Assembly (NCBI RefSeq): GCF_041296385.1
Contig: NC_091014.1
Location: 13,119,578 to 13,183,577, forward strand
Origin: Aphelocoma coerulescens
Lineage: Eukaryota; Chordata; Aves; Passeriformes; Corvidae
Direction of reading: 5' to 3'
Length of the DNA: 64,000 bases
The position numbers and the translations under genes are program-made. Below are positions 12,188-23,950 of this stretch, one piece after another (positions within the stretch are counted from its first letter, which is position 1; each line of letters opens with the position of its first letter). The notes below the pieces were generated by a model. The model did no database searches. It saw nothing but the letters and a program-made list of their open reading frames with translations, and was not told the DNA's origin.

Positions 12188-13563
12188 GTCATAGGTTAGC
12201 AAAGCATAGTCCCGGAAGGGATGTTCTTGCAAAGGGGTGCTTACAGCTTCCTCTGTGACCTGACCTGATAGAACCTATCAGCTGGCCAGTTTGAATATGG
12301 ACAATTCTTTGAGCCACTTAAAGCTGTGACCGCCTCTGTGATGCACACTTAAGAGTAGACTAACCCCCCAGCCCCCAGCTCTCTCTCGTTTCCAGCGCTG
12401 GGACAGGTGGCTGCGGGCCCCGTGTGGGGGCCAGCGGGCCCAGCCCAGGCCCTGCTCGGGCCAGGCCAGGCCGGGCCACGGCCATCCTGGAGCTGATGGA
12501 CCTGTTCCACCCGCGGAACCCCCCCACAGCCCCGCTGTGGGCAGCCGGAGCGGCTCAGCTTCCCCTCTCCAGTGTGGCCAAGATTCAGCTGAAGCTGCAC
12601 CGCTGTCCAGCAGAGATCGTGTGACCGACAGTGATAAGCTTCATTCCAGCTGCAAGGCCTGGGTGAGATTAACCCTTTTAGTGCTGTGAAGAGCTGAAAA
12701 CCTGAGGGAAGAGAAAGAGGAGATGCTTAAAGCTGAAATTCTGCTGTAAAGCTATGATATATCAGAGTACCCATTGTAATTTCATGAAGGCATGGAGGGT
12801 GGAGCGTTCAACTTGTACTTGTGAGCAAAAGCACCTGTGCTGAGATAGGCAGATGCTGAAGCAGCTGTAATTTAATGAGAAGTTTGAACAGGGAGAGATG
12901 GAAGTGATGAAGATTCTTACTCCACATGGAAAGGGGAAGACCTCAGTTCCTAGAAATGCTCCCAGAGATAGTCCTAGAGATGAAGATGAGGAGGACCCTT
13001 TGCTCCAAGGGAAGGAGGAGGGCCTCTGTTCTTAGAGATGAAATGCTCCCAGAGATGGGTGAAGAGAACTTTTGTTTCTGAATGGCTCAACCTTAAAATT
13101 GTACCCCAAAAAACTGCAAGAGTGGACCCTCGAAAGCAGTTGTGGGAAAAGCTGCAAGTCGGGGGAAGGGACTCACATGCGAGCAGAGAACCAACCCAGG
13201 CAGCTGGCTCCTTGTGATAATGTTTTCATAGCATGGCCAAGACAGACTCCTCCTCCTAAATGGACTGAACAAGGTTATTATGGAAGTGGTAAACAGACTG
13301 AACATCTCAAGAGTTGTCTTTTTACACTGTCACTGGGAGAAGGGAGAAAGGTGGGGGGGGAGGAGAAGTGCTCTGAAGGTGTGGTATGGTTTTTTTTTTT
13401 TCCTCCTCTTTCTTCTTTTAGATCTTCTTTATATTCTTTCAAGTTTGGTGCCTGCTTTGTGTTTCTCCTAATTCTTATCTCACAGAAGGTAAACAGTAAT
13501 GAGTATTTTGGACCAAACCACTAAATTGGTGTTTCTGCCCGGTTACAAACTGAACCCACTACA
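12188..13563 (-). mobile_element. Long LTR-like segment with GC-rich half
   Basis: The right end, read on the minus strand, starts TGTAGTGGGTTCAGTTTGTAA and continues with a CACCAATTTAGTGGTTTGG-like block, as in long avian ERV LTRs. A TATAAA-like string lies at about 13428-13435. The left half (12360-12600) is strikingly GC-rich against AT-rich intron. The left boundary is uncertain. The 5-mer ATTAC occurs at 12183-12187 and at 13565-13569 and might be a target duplication, although the right copy is one base off the LTR end. There is no retroviral coding sequence. Confidence 0.55.
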
Positions 13564-15023
13564 TATTACATCACCTAAGAATAAGCAAGGACATTGAGGG
13601 AATAGAGGGTTTTGCTACACAAGCGCACAAGGAATGCACTTACACACTGGTATCTCAGAACGGAACACATCTAATTTCACAGTCAGTGTTATCTCAAATG
13701 CTACAGCCATGAATAGGCCATCACCATTCTTGCTAATTTGGTACATTTCAATAAAGTGCCAAAATGGCTTTCTGTTCCTTGCCAAATTTTTTCAAATCCT
13801 TAAATGCTTCCTTGTACTTCCAATTTCAAATGGGAACTAACATTGAACAAATACTCATCAAAACTGCTCTGATTTTACAAATACTCATTAATATGCTTGA
13901 CCACTTTTTAATATTAAACAACATGTACTTCATACTCCTTCCTTCACATTTTTTTCCTTTTTTAGGTCAGGATTCTGTTATCAGAATGGGATGTCTTGAG
14001 AGTTCTGTCATTACACAATTGTCATTAAAATCCTAATTTCAACAAATAGTATTTCCTGATTGGGAGTTTCTGGAAATGCAATCCCAAGATTTTTACAGCA
14101 TTATTAGTATCACCAGTGTCCTTTGACCACTGTAGTTCATTTATCACCTGACATGTTTCACCCTGCAGCTGAAATCCTCAAATAATACCGTGGATGGACA
14201 GAGGTTTTTAAAAGCAAAGTTACTTCACTTTTATTCTGAATTCCAGCGACACAAAAACAGTGAAGCAGTAGACAAAGAATTTTTTTAAATGAATAAAAAG
14301 TTAAGGATAGCATTCAATTGGATATCTTCATGGAAAATGACGTGGTAAAAGCAAAGTAACTACTACTGCTCTTGTAGCTCAAGCAGATCCATGAGAGGGT
14401 CAGTCTCAGATCCTGCCCAAGCTGCCAGTACAAACCTCCAGGGTTTTATTTAGGTCTGGGTTTTGTGAATACAGAGTATGTGACTAAAAAAGGTAGAACA
14501 AGACTGTTATCTCATATTGGATGAAGCTATCAAGAAGAAATCTAGACAGGTAACTGTTTTCTAAGTGGAAAACAAATGAGCATGTGTTGCAGATTTCTAA
14601 TGTCATTCCCTGTGAACTCATTCTTTGTTCAATGGTATTCAGTAAGTGAAAACTTCTTGTGCTTTAAGACAATATGTTGCCATCATCTATCAAGAAGACT
14701 CTTAAATGTAGTCTTACAGATTAGTTTTTAAGACATGATTTAAAAAAAAAATTAGATAAAGAATCCTTTTTATTACTTTTTTAAGAAGAATTTTTAGAAG
14801 AATCAATCTTTTTTAGATTAAATAAAAGAGAATGGGGCAATATATTTGCTTTAACAGAGATAAAATTTAATTTTTCACCATCCAAAAGGAGAAAACAAAA
14901 GTAAGCTTTATTTTGGGGGACTTGTAACAGCAAGCAGTTGCTAAAAAATGTTGCATCTTTTTAATAACTAGCAAACATTTGCCAGCTTAAAAGCAAGAAG
15001 CAAATTTTATTGAAAACAAAGAT

Positions 15024-15573
15024 TCTGCCCCTCTGCTCTGGTGAGACCCCACCTGCAGTGCTGCATCCAGCTCTGGGGTCCCAGCACAGGAAGGGCATTG
15101 GCCTGTTGGAGCAAGTCCAGAGGAAGGCCATGAAGATGATGAGAGGGCTGAAGCACATCTCCTGGGAAAACAGACTCTTCATAGACAGATTGGAGTTGTT
15201 CAGCCTGGGGAAGAGGCTCCAGGGAGACCTTAGAGCAACCTTCAAGTACCTAAAGGGAACTACAAGACAGGTGGAAAGGGACAGTGAACAAGGGCATGAA
15301 GTGACAGGATAAGGGGGAATGGCTTCAAACTGAAAGAAGGCAAGGTTAGATATTATAAAGAATTTCTTTGTTTTAAGGGTGGTGAGGCACTGGAACAGGC
15401 TGCCCAGAAAAGTTATGGATGGCCCATCCCTGGAGGTGTTCAAGGCCAGGCTGGATGGGGCTCTGACCAACCTGGCATAGCGGGAGGTGTCCTGTCCCTG
15501 CCCATGGCAGGTAGTTGGAATTAGATAGTCTTTACGGTCCCTTCCAACATAAACCACTGCATGATTCTAACTC
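15024..15573 (+). mobile_element. CR1 LINE, 3' fragment with reverse-transcriptase ORF end
   Basis: The plus-strand frame reads GETPPAVLHPALGSQHRKGI and then GLLEQVQRKAMKMMRGLKHI, the C-terminal end of CR1 ORF2. It is followed by the 3' UTR (GGAACAGGCTGCCCAG, CCATCCCTGGAGGTGTTCAA) and the end TGCATGATTCTAA. It is 5' truncated and inactive. Confidence 0.92.
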
Positions 15574-18500
15574 AAAACCACAAAATGAGTTCTTCAAATC
15601 TGGAAGTCAGTAACATGCCATCTTAAAGAAATAGGTGTCAAGAGAAGACAGAGGAGTTAGAGACTATTTAGCGTAATTCCAATTTCCAGAAAAAAAAACC
15701 ACTTAGCTGGATACAGCTATCAATTACATAGAAAATAAGATAGTAAGAACTAATAAACATGGTCATGTGAAAAAAAAAATCAAGTCGAACTAACCTTTGT
15801 TTCTGTGACTGGATAGACTTTTTCAGAGGACCAGTAGACATCTTGACAGTTGACATTTGCATTATGTTCTAAAAACTGCTACAGAAACATGGTCTAGAAA
15901 GAGCAAACTGTGGGCAGTTTTGTCTGTGCTCATGTAACTATCCAATTTTTAGGCAGGCAGCAAGGGTCCTTCTTTTGAACACAGTGTATCCTCATGAAAC
16001 CCACAGGTTTCACAACACAGCAAGTCCATTACAGGAAAGGATCAAAATTAACAAGATCTTGAAACTGGAGAGCGGGTCTGAATGCAAAGGATATAATTCA
16101 GTTTAAACAAAAGCCAAGAACTACACTCACATATATATTTAATGAACGGCATAAACATGAAAACAGGAGTGACTCAAGCTGCTGCTACAGCAGATCACAA
16201 ACTGCTCTGAAAAAGGAAGAAATAGATAACTAAGAGCAATAATTCGCAAAACACTTGCAGCAGTCTTCTCATAGTCCTTGACATCAATACACCAGGCAGA
16301 CACTGTCAATTTTTAGCACTGTATTTTAAGAAAAAATAAGGATGACTGAAGTAAGCATAAGAGGAGAACACTAAGACTAATAAGGGTAAAACATGTAATT
16401 GTAGACTGAAATAACTCAAATTACTTAATCTAGGGAGAGGGGAAAAAAGGAGCTGTTAAACAATCTTCAAATACAGAGAAAACTGAAAGAAAATGATAAA
16501 TTGTTTGTCTCATCCACTAAAGATCAGAATAAAAGGATAAAAGGACAAACAAGAAAAAAGATTTTAAAACAGATTTCTTTGGAAAGAGTGGAATCACCTT
16601 GAGATCTCTCACAAACACATCAGACAAGATACTTGTCAGATATGGCTTAAAAATAGTCCAATCTTGTCTTGCAGCAGAGCAATTGTTGGGTACTGTACAG
16701 CATTTTACTTCTCCTATACTAAGAAGTTGCCTCTGGGACAAGACAGTAAAATCAATGCACTAACTGTTCCAGTTAAACACCAACTGTGAGCTTTAGGGTT
16801 TCAGCACAGCAATAAAAATTTATTCTTGCCCAGGACAAGGAAAAGGTAATGAGTTCAAAATATTAAGATTTGTCTCAACAGCACTATATAGCTTAAGCGA
16901 AGTGATGTAAGCTGCAAGTAGGTGGCAAAAGCTGATTATTTATGTCCCTTAAAATCCTCACAAGAACCTGACAAGATTCATGGCTATCAGGTAACTGATG
17001 CAGCTGTTGCCATCTACACAAATGAGAGAGCCCAGGGAAGATGGAGCTACAAGATAGTTTTTCACCACCTGAAGGACTAACTTACTGGCTACAAGGATAT
17101 CCAGACTAATTTCATTTTGCCCAATTACAGAAACTGTCTGACTAAGCCTTACAGTCAGTTCACAAAGAACTGTTCCACTAACACAAAAAAATTTAAGGAG
17201 TACTTAGGCATAGGCCCAAGCTAGATGATGAAAAACTCCCAATTCCTCTCCCTGCAAAATTTAAAAGCTAATTCTCATTAGAAATAACCAGTTCCACATT
17301 TCTCTCTCCTGCACCTGCTGTAAATATCGTAACAAATTTCTGTCCCTTATAATTGTTTATATATATATGTTTATAAAAGTAAAATTACATTACTCCTGTC
17401 TGACACAGGTGTATCGAGAAGGAAGCTGAAAGGAGTTAGTTTTCAACTCTACAACTGTGTAAACTAAATAAATTACTTGAGAGATGCAGACCTTCCAGGC
17501 AAGCTTAGGAGGACTCTAATTTTGACCTCAGCCACAGAATTTACTGCAAAATCAGCCTCTTGTCACAGAACGTGATGACTTAAAAATATGTATTAGTTAA
17601 AACCAAAAAATTCCAAACCCACATTTGTTACAAAAGAGGAGGTGGAAGATTAAATAGTACCAAAAGGATCAACTTGAAAAACAGAAACTGGTAAAACACT
17701 CTGTAATACTCTCCATTTCAGGCTTAGCTCAACCTTCTTTCTCCTTTTTATAATACTTAGATTTTTTTAAGTACTTATATTTGTCAGACTGATTGGATGT
17801 GCTACATGAGCTCTGAGAAACCATCAAAGAACCTCTTGTACCAAAGTGAGCTTCATTTTAGTGTTTTAGTTAAAATTAGCAAAGGAACACCCAAGTTTCT
17901 TAAAGCTGATGAAGTACATACTCAAAGCAGATTTGATAAAATCAGCTTCCTACTTAGGCCTCAGAAAACAACTCATTCCTCAACTGATGCTATACAACAA
18001 CTGCTAGTCATTGCTCAGGCTGCTCAGGACAAGGAACACCACAGCACAAAGCCTGGGCAATGTAGGAACAGAAAACTAAATACATTTAAAGTTTCATCAA
18101 AATATACTGCAACAGGACAGGAGAATCCCTTTAAAAGATTCACAAAGAACTCAAAGAGACGGAAGAATGTTCTCAGTCTGCACAAAACATAACAAGTCAG
18201 AAAGGAGAACACAAAGCTAACAAAACATTTCAACTGGAGCAGACCACGTGAAAAAAAAAAAAACCAACCAACCAAAGTAAGACAGAAACAAGAAAATCAT
18301 AAGGAAAAAGAGAACCAATAACTAGGTAACCAAGATATTGACTTAAATATTCCAGGAAACAGGAGTGCTGCACAGAAGATTATTTAAGTCTGGTGTTTGC
18401 CTGTACATGTTCTTACTACACCACATATCCCTTAGTTAGCAAAAATAACAAGGAGCCAAGCACTTTCTGTCAAGCAACCAAATTGAGAAGTGATAAAATG

Positions 18501-19060
18501 CCATGAAAACTAAGGAAAAAAATGAGGGAACACAAAGGAAAAGAAGATACCAGAACTAAACCTCCAGCCAAGTAAAATACAGCTTTGAAGACAGACCATG
18601 GAGCTGATCAGTTGAATGCTGTAATAATACAGTTTGGCTTCTTTCATCTACCACAGCCTCTTCTCTCTGTTCCTCCTTCACTTACACAAAAACGGGGAAC
18701 TATGATTTCAATCCCAACAAACACAGGACTGGTTTAACTACACATACTGATGTTACTATTGTAATAGCAATTTAATCTATCCTTTTAATAAAATAATTCT
18801 ATTATCACTCACAACAATAAAATTTGGGCCTTCCTTAACTATTTCTTTAAGGCAGGTTATAGCACATAGCCATGCTTGTGTTAATGCTACCCAAGAAAAC
18901 CAGTTGGATTTCAGGAACATACTTAAAAGGACAGACCCAGCTTTTCTTATATAAAATGGCCAAAGACAGAGCAGCTCTGCAGAGGTGCCCGTAATACATT
19001 CCGTGATTTTTATTATTAATGATTCAGTTTATATACTCAAGAAAAACATGGAATGTTTTT

Positions 19061-19127
19061 CTACTGTCATGGAATATGAATATTCTGTGACTGTAGTTGA
19101 CAGAATATTCATATTCCATGGCAGTAG
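19061..19127. repeat. Long near-perfect hairpin (28-bp stem, 11-nt loop)
   Basis: The arms at 19061-19088 and 19100-19127 are reverse complements except for one T:G position. The loop is 11 nt. It lies in RSBN1L intron 3. The stem length and small loop fit a small-RNA precursor or a recent inverted duplication; the sequence does not decide which. Confidence 0.9.
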
Positions 19128-20251
19128 GTATTTTCTCAGCCAGAACTGCAAAGGTTCTCTTGCAGCAACATTTTAGTTCTGCAGATCTTTGTGGATAACA
19201 CACACCTGAAATTTGTCAATACATGCAAGTGTTCTATGCAAATGTTTATGCAGCCAAAGGAAAAAAAAAACCATGTTTTTCATGAAAAAGATGACAGTGT
19301 AACTTATACTTGAACTCTTTGCAATTCAAAAGTGAAGACTAAAACAGTTTAAAGCTAATCCATACAACATCTAAATTCATAAATAAGGGAGTTAAAAGGG
19401 TAATTGTGAGATAAAGTTGATGTAATTAAAAACAGGATTGAGTTTCTTCGTAAGTTGTTTCATACTCACTGTAGGGGCTTTTTGCAATAACCACATCATC
19501 AAGGTAAAAATCAGACAGATTTTTTTCTTCCTGAAAACCAGTGCTACAAATAATTTCCATGCAACAGAAATGTATTTTCTACAGCAAGTTAACGAACAGC
19601 AGAAGTGATGTTTAATCAGTAGCTGTTGTTAAGAGAGTATACAGTCATTTCTCTCCAAAAAATTTAAAATAAAAAAAATATTCAAAAGCTGCCAGTCAGT
19701 CTGCCATTTAACTTAAGAGCTTTCCAGAGAATCCAATCAAGTGAGTAGAAATGCAAAGGGCTAAGGACCAAATAGCCACATTAACCTCCAAGTTCTCCTT
19801 TAAGGATGGATTTAGAAAACCCAAACTACAAACACAGCTAATTTAACTGAGCCCTACACAAGTTTTTATGTATAACATTGTATTAAAGCATTTCAGTTTT
19901 ATGACAAAATTCAAACAGATAAACTACAGTTCAGACACCCAGAAAACGACAGCTAAACCATTTTAACCCTCCAAAACTCATGGTTAAACTTCAGCTACAG
20001 ACACAAATCCAAAGAAACCTACACACACAAGCATGCAAACACTTCCCCTCCCCCCAAAAATCCGGTTTTATGTCTCAGTTAACAATTTTACGTCTCTTCT
20101 CTCTTCAATACCACAGAACTGACTTAAAGAAAACTCTCGTTTCTGTGTCATCCACAGAGCACAGCTAATAGCAACTACTCTTAAAAAAACCCATTCACAG
20201 TTGTTTGAAACCATTGTATAACTTTAGAAAGTAAAATGCATAACCTCTTAC

Positions 20252-20895
20252 CTGAGCATGAAAATTTGACATAGTCGTTGTCTCTATATCTTTCTTTCCC
20301 AAAATCTCCATTTTCACTGGTGAATTGGGAAAATTAAACGAAAAGTAGTCTAAAAAGTCAGGTAAATAAGTAGCTGCCCCATGAACAATACCCATTACAT
20401 AGTAAGCTGCACAGTTTTCATTTTCACTAAAAACCAGACCCACAAACTCTTCTGCAAATCTCTCCATCTCCACAGGAGACAAGTGGGAGAGTTCATTACT
20501 GTAGGCATGGATAACTGATGCACCTCCGTTAGGCTGGTGCTCAATATGAATCAGCTGTTTGAACTCCAATGTGTCCAACCTTTTGAGTTTATTTTGAACC
20601 CGTGGCTCCTTTAACGAGACAAATGGAAACTCACTGTTCTCTGGTATCTTGGACTCACAGTCCTTCTTGGTATCCATATTTTTCCCATTGAAATCCTTAA
20701 GATGATCATCTATGATGCCTTTGGCTTCCTGATCCTCAATATCAGAAACCAATCCTGAGCAGATGGTCTGAATGGATTTGCTGTACATTTTTGGACGCTT
20801 CCTCTTCTCGTTCTCTTTATGTTTCTTTTTCTTTTTCTTCTTAACTTTTTTAATCTGTAGCTCTTCTGCATTGGTTTTTGGTTTCTCCTTCCCAC
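20252..20895 (-). CDS. RSBN1L: RSBN1L coding exon 3
   Basis: A 644-nt exon encoding about residues 237-451. It opens with GGKEKPKTNAEELQIKKVKK and a run of seven lysines, then HKENEKRKRPKMYSKSIQTI. It continues into the conserved globular part, including FPFVSLKEPRVQNKLKRLDT, HIEHQPNGGASVIHAYSNEL and GIVHGAATYLPDFLDYFSFN. It ends at IETTTMSNFHAQ followed by a gtaaga donor. These His/Asp-containing blocks are part of the region shared by the RSBN1 and DPY-21 families. I do not assign iron-binding residues from sequence alone. Confidence 0.95.
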
Positions 20896-21599
20896 CTGTT
20901 GAGAGTTAAGAAAAAAATAAGAATGTTTTTATACAAAATACGTATTTAAAGATTGGGATTCAAAGTCACCAAAACCCTCACCATGGCACACAAAGACCAG
21001 AGACCAAAAGCAAGGGTCAAAATGTGTATCTTACCAGAAGTGAGGAGGGTAAGAGACACCTGCCATGGTCGTATTACAACTGATAAATAAGCTGAGACAG
21101 CCAGGAAAAGACATCACAATAACCCAAGTCTCCCAAGGCTGCTTTCATGATGAGTCACAGTCCATCACTCCCTTTGACTGGTCATTAGCAGTTACTGTCC
21201 CAGAAAGTCCAGAGACATCACAGGACAGCTGTCCAACACTGCCAAACAAGGGAATTACAAACTGTCCTGGGATATAAACCCGCAGCAGCAAGCTGCTGTC
21301 CACGAGATGCCACTGCCAGAACCAACCTTGTCTGATGGGCTTTACATGGTTATTCTTTCACAACTAGATAAACTTTGTTGAAGAAGTACATGTGGGAATG
21401 TCTAAAAACTGACCCCATACATATTAAAAAATAAATAAAATTAAAACAAAAGACACACTACAGAAAATGCTCACAAAACAGAAACTAGCTTCAAGTTCAC
21501 ATAATACGCAAGCTGAAGTGAAAGCAAACTGTAATCTCCTAAAGGCAGAAATTACACATTTGGGGATAACATATTCAAGTGATTCCCAAGGTAAATGTT

Positions 21600-21622
21600 C
21601 TCACTTGTTTTAAACAAGTGAG
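21600..21622. repeat. Perfect 23-bp palindrome
   Basis: CTCACTTGTTT and AAACAAGTGAG flank one central T. It is intronic, with no repeat context recognised. Confidence 0.85.
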
Positions 21623-21948
21623 GGTTTATTTTTTTTTGCAAGTAATAGAAGTGGTAGCCAAAAAAACTTCTAGCACTACACTGCCTTAAGATCAAGCAGT
21701 CAAAATGATTTAGCACATAGTAAAATGAAGTTTATGGGTATGTTTCAGCACAAAATTATATTCACACCTAGCGATTCAAGACCAGCATGTTCAAACACAG
21801 AAGCTTAGAAGTTTAAAAACTGTACTTCATTGCAAGACTAAGTAACCTGAAATCCACAGAAGTTAAGTTAGCCAGTCTCTACTACTATGCTGCAGTAGAT
21901 TATTTTCAGCTTGCCATCATCAGCCCAAGTAACTCACAAGAGCCCTTT

Positions 21949-22070
21949 AAAAACAACAACCCAAAACAAAACCAAAAAACCCCGAAGCCAAAAAACCCAG
22001 AAAAAAAACAAAACCAAAAAACAAACAAACAAACCAACCAAAAAAAAAAAAAAAAAGAAAAAAAAAGGGA
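21949..22070. repeat. A-rich / (CAAA)n low-complexity tract
   Basis: Runs of A with interspersed C give CAAA and CCAA units, ending in a nearly pure A run at 22040-22066. It could be a decayed poly(A) tail or slippage product. It is intronic in RSBN1L. Confidence 0.85.
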
Positions 22071-23774
22071 CCACAACTGTTGGTGCATGGAATCACAAAT
22101 TCTTGCTGATGATTAAGAGGTTGGACATGGAAGATGCAGATACTGGAAAGGAGAAAAAGCAATTAAGACATCTGTCTCTGAGCCTCTTGAGGTTTGTAAC
22201 AGCAGCTAAATACCTCTGGGATTCCTGAAGTTGAGGCAGAGTTAGTTATCTCCCTGGACTCTATTTTCTCACAGAGAGGGGAAGAAGTACCCTGAGTGCT
22301 CATTTCTTATTTAGCCCAAACAAGGAAACAGGCTCTAGGATTTCTTAACCTAATCCACACAGTCAGTAACTACAAAAACTCCCTTCACTCAGAATCAGAT
22401 TTAACATGTCACACTCTCTGAACACAATTTCACTTTTAGCTAACTAAGTTCAACTGCCAAAAGGCAGAGTATCTTCATGGAAGTGTGTACTTTCTTAGGC
22501 TAAATTTAATGTAAATCCAGCATCAAACCTCTGCAACAGGACTGCTTCAACTGGTAGATGCAATATTCACCTCTTGTTAATATCTTCTGTCTGAAAGACC
22601 AGAGTCTTTAAGTCCAGCATGCATGAAAAGACCAGCAAGAGCAGCAACACATGTACAACTACTAAGTACCTCAACCTTAGAGGAATCCTGAAAGTAGTTC
22701 ATTCGGGGTGGCAGGATACTTGAGTGAAATGTTATCACCTCACAAAAATCACCTATTGCTCACATTCTGGGGTATTGTAATGGTGTCTTTATGGCACCAG
22801 CTCCAGTCAGGGGGAAATAAAAACAAAGAAATGGTTTGTGACAGTGGGAATTTACATACTGCAGGCTTTGAAATCTCAATACAAATCTCAAAATACAGAC
22901 TCAGACATTTTTCCCCTCCTCCTGACTGCAGGAATACATAACTGGAAAGCATCCACGAGTATACAGGCATTGCAAACTCTTAAAAATGCTTCAACTTAGC
23001 ATTTTAAAATTGTTTCACCCTAAATATGAAAAATTTTTGCTATACCGACAGAGAGCACAAAGAAGTCAGGCATTCTGCAGATATTATATTAGTTTGAATA
23101 TACAAACTATGGAATTATAGCACCAAATGCTGGAACAAGGTGATGCAGGGGGAAGCAGGAGTTACCTGGCAACCCACTTTTACATGTTTTTAAATGGAGC
23201 TCAGATTTTTGTTGAAACTAGTCACTCAGATCTGGGACTTCACGTATGGCAGAGAAAGGATGGAAATTTATATTCACTGGGGTTCAAGCAGAGTAATATA
23301 AATGGCAACAAACTTCAAAGCAAGAAACTATCTGCTGTGGTAAGAGCCAAATTGCTATCTCCTGCTTGAGTATGTCTGTAATCACCAAAGAAAATCCTAA
23401 AACAACAGCAGAAGATCGGCATCTATATGTTCTTGCTGAACATCCAGCTGTTAAATTACATTCCATCATTACTAGCTGAAATGTAAAGTACTTATATAAA
23501 AGATGGGTATGAATCTGTATCTGTGCAAAACAACAAAAACAACTGACTTCCATTCCTACAGTACAAGAAGGAAGATGATTTGATTTCCCCTTTCAATCTG
23601 TCCCATTCCCTTTGATTTGATCTTCTGAGAAGTTTTACTAACAATCAATTTCATAGTTTCATTCAACTGCTCCTGTAATATGTGGTGGCTGTTTCTTTAA
23701 TCCATCACTTAATGTATTTCAAGATGCAGCTGTGCAATAAAATTTAAAAACCAACTAAATAAACAAAATAATTC

Positions 23775-23950
23775 CACTATTAAACAACGAAACAGGCTTC
23801 CTTATAGAGGTGGTCAATGCTCCAAGGCAGTCAGTGTTTAAGAGGGATTTGGACAATGCCCTTAACAACATGGTTTAACTCTTGAAGTTAGCCCTGAAGT
23901 GGTCATACAGTTGAACTGGATGATTGCTGTAGGTGATGCCTTTAAGGCAG
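23775..23950 (+). mobile_element. CR1 LINE, short 3' fragment
   Basis: Degenerate CR1 tail recognised by AACAGGCTTCCTTATAGAGG, a TTTGGACAATGCCCTTAA block and CAGTTGAACTGGATGATTG followed by TGTAGGTG. The terminal repeat is not clear. Confidence 0.7.

Larger units (their letters stand above)
7530..20251 (-). other. RSBN1L: RSBN1L intron 3
   Basis: The longest intron (12.7 kb). It contains two CR1 fragments (about 9174-9444 and 15024-15573), two LTR segments (about 9962-10473 and 12188-13563), a G-rich tract at 11948-11988 and a long hairpin at 19061-19127. The remainder is AT-rich with no gene recognised. Confidence 0.9.

Noticed and set aside
13072..13524. 150-codon plus-strand open frame
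   Set aside because: It is inside the long LTR-like segment, and the homopolymer-rich translation matches nothing.
14961..15557. 198-codon minus-strand open frame
   Set aside because: It is the antisense of a CR1 LINE fragment whose plus strand encodes the recognisable ORF2 end.
20710..20895. 61-codon Arg/Lys-rich frame at the start of RSBN1L exon 3
   Set aside because: It is an off-frame reading of the lysine-coding stretch. The correct frame joins exon 2 in phase and continues through the whole exon.
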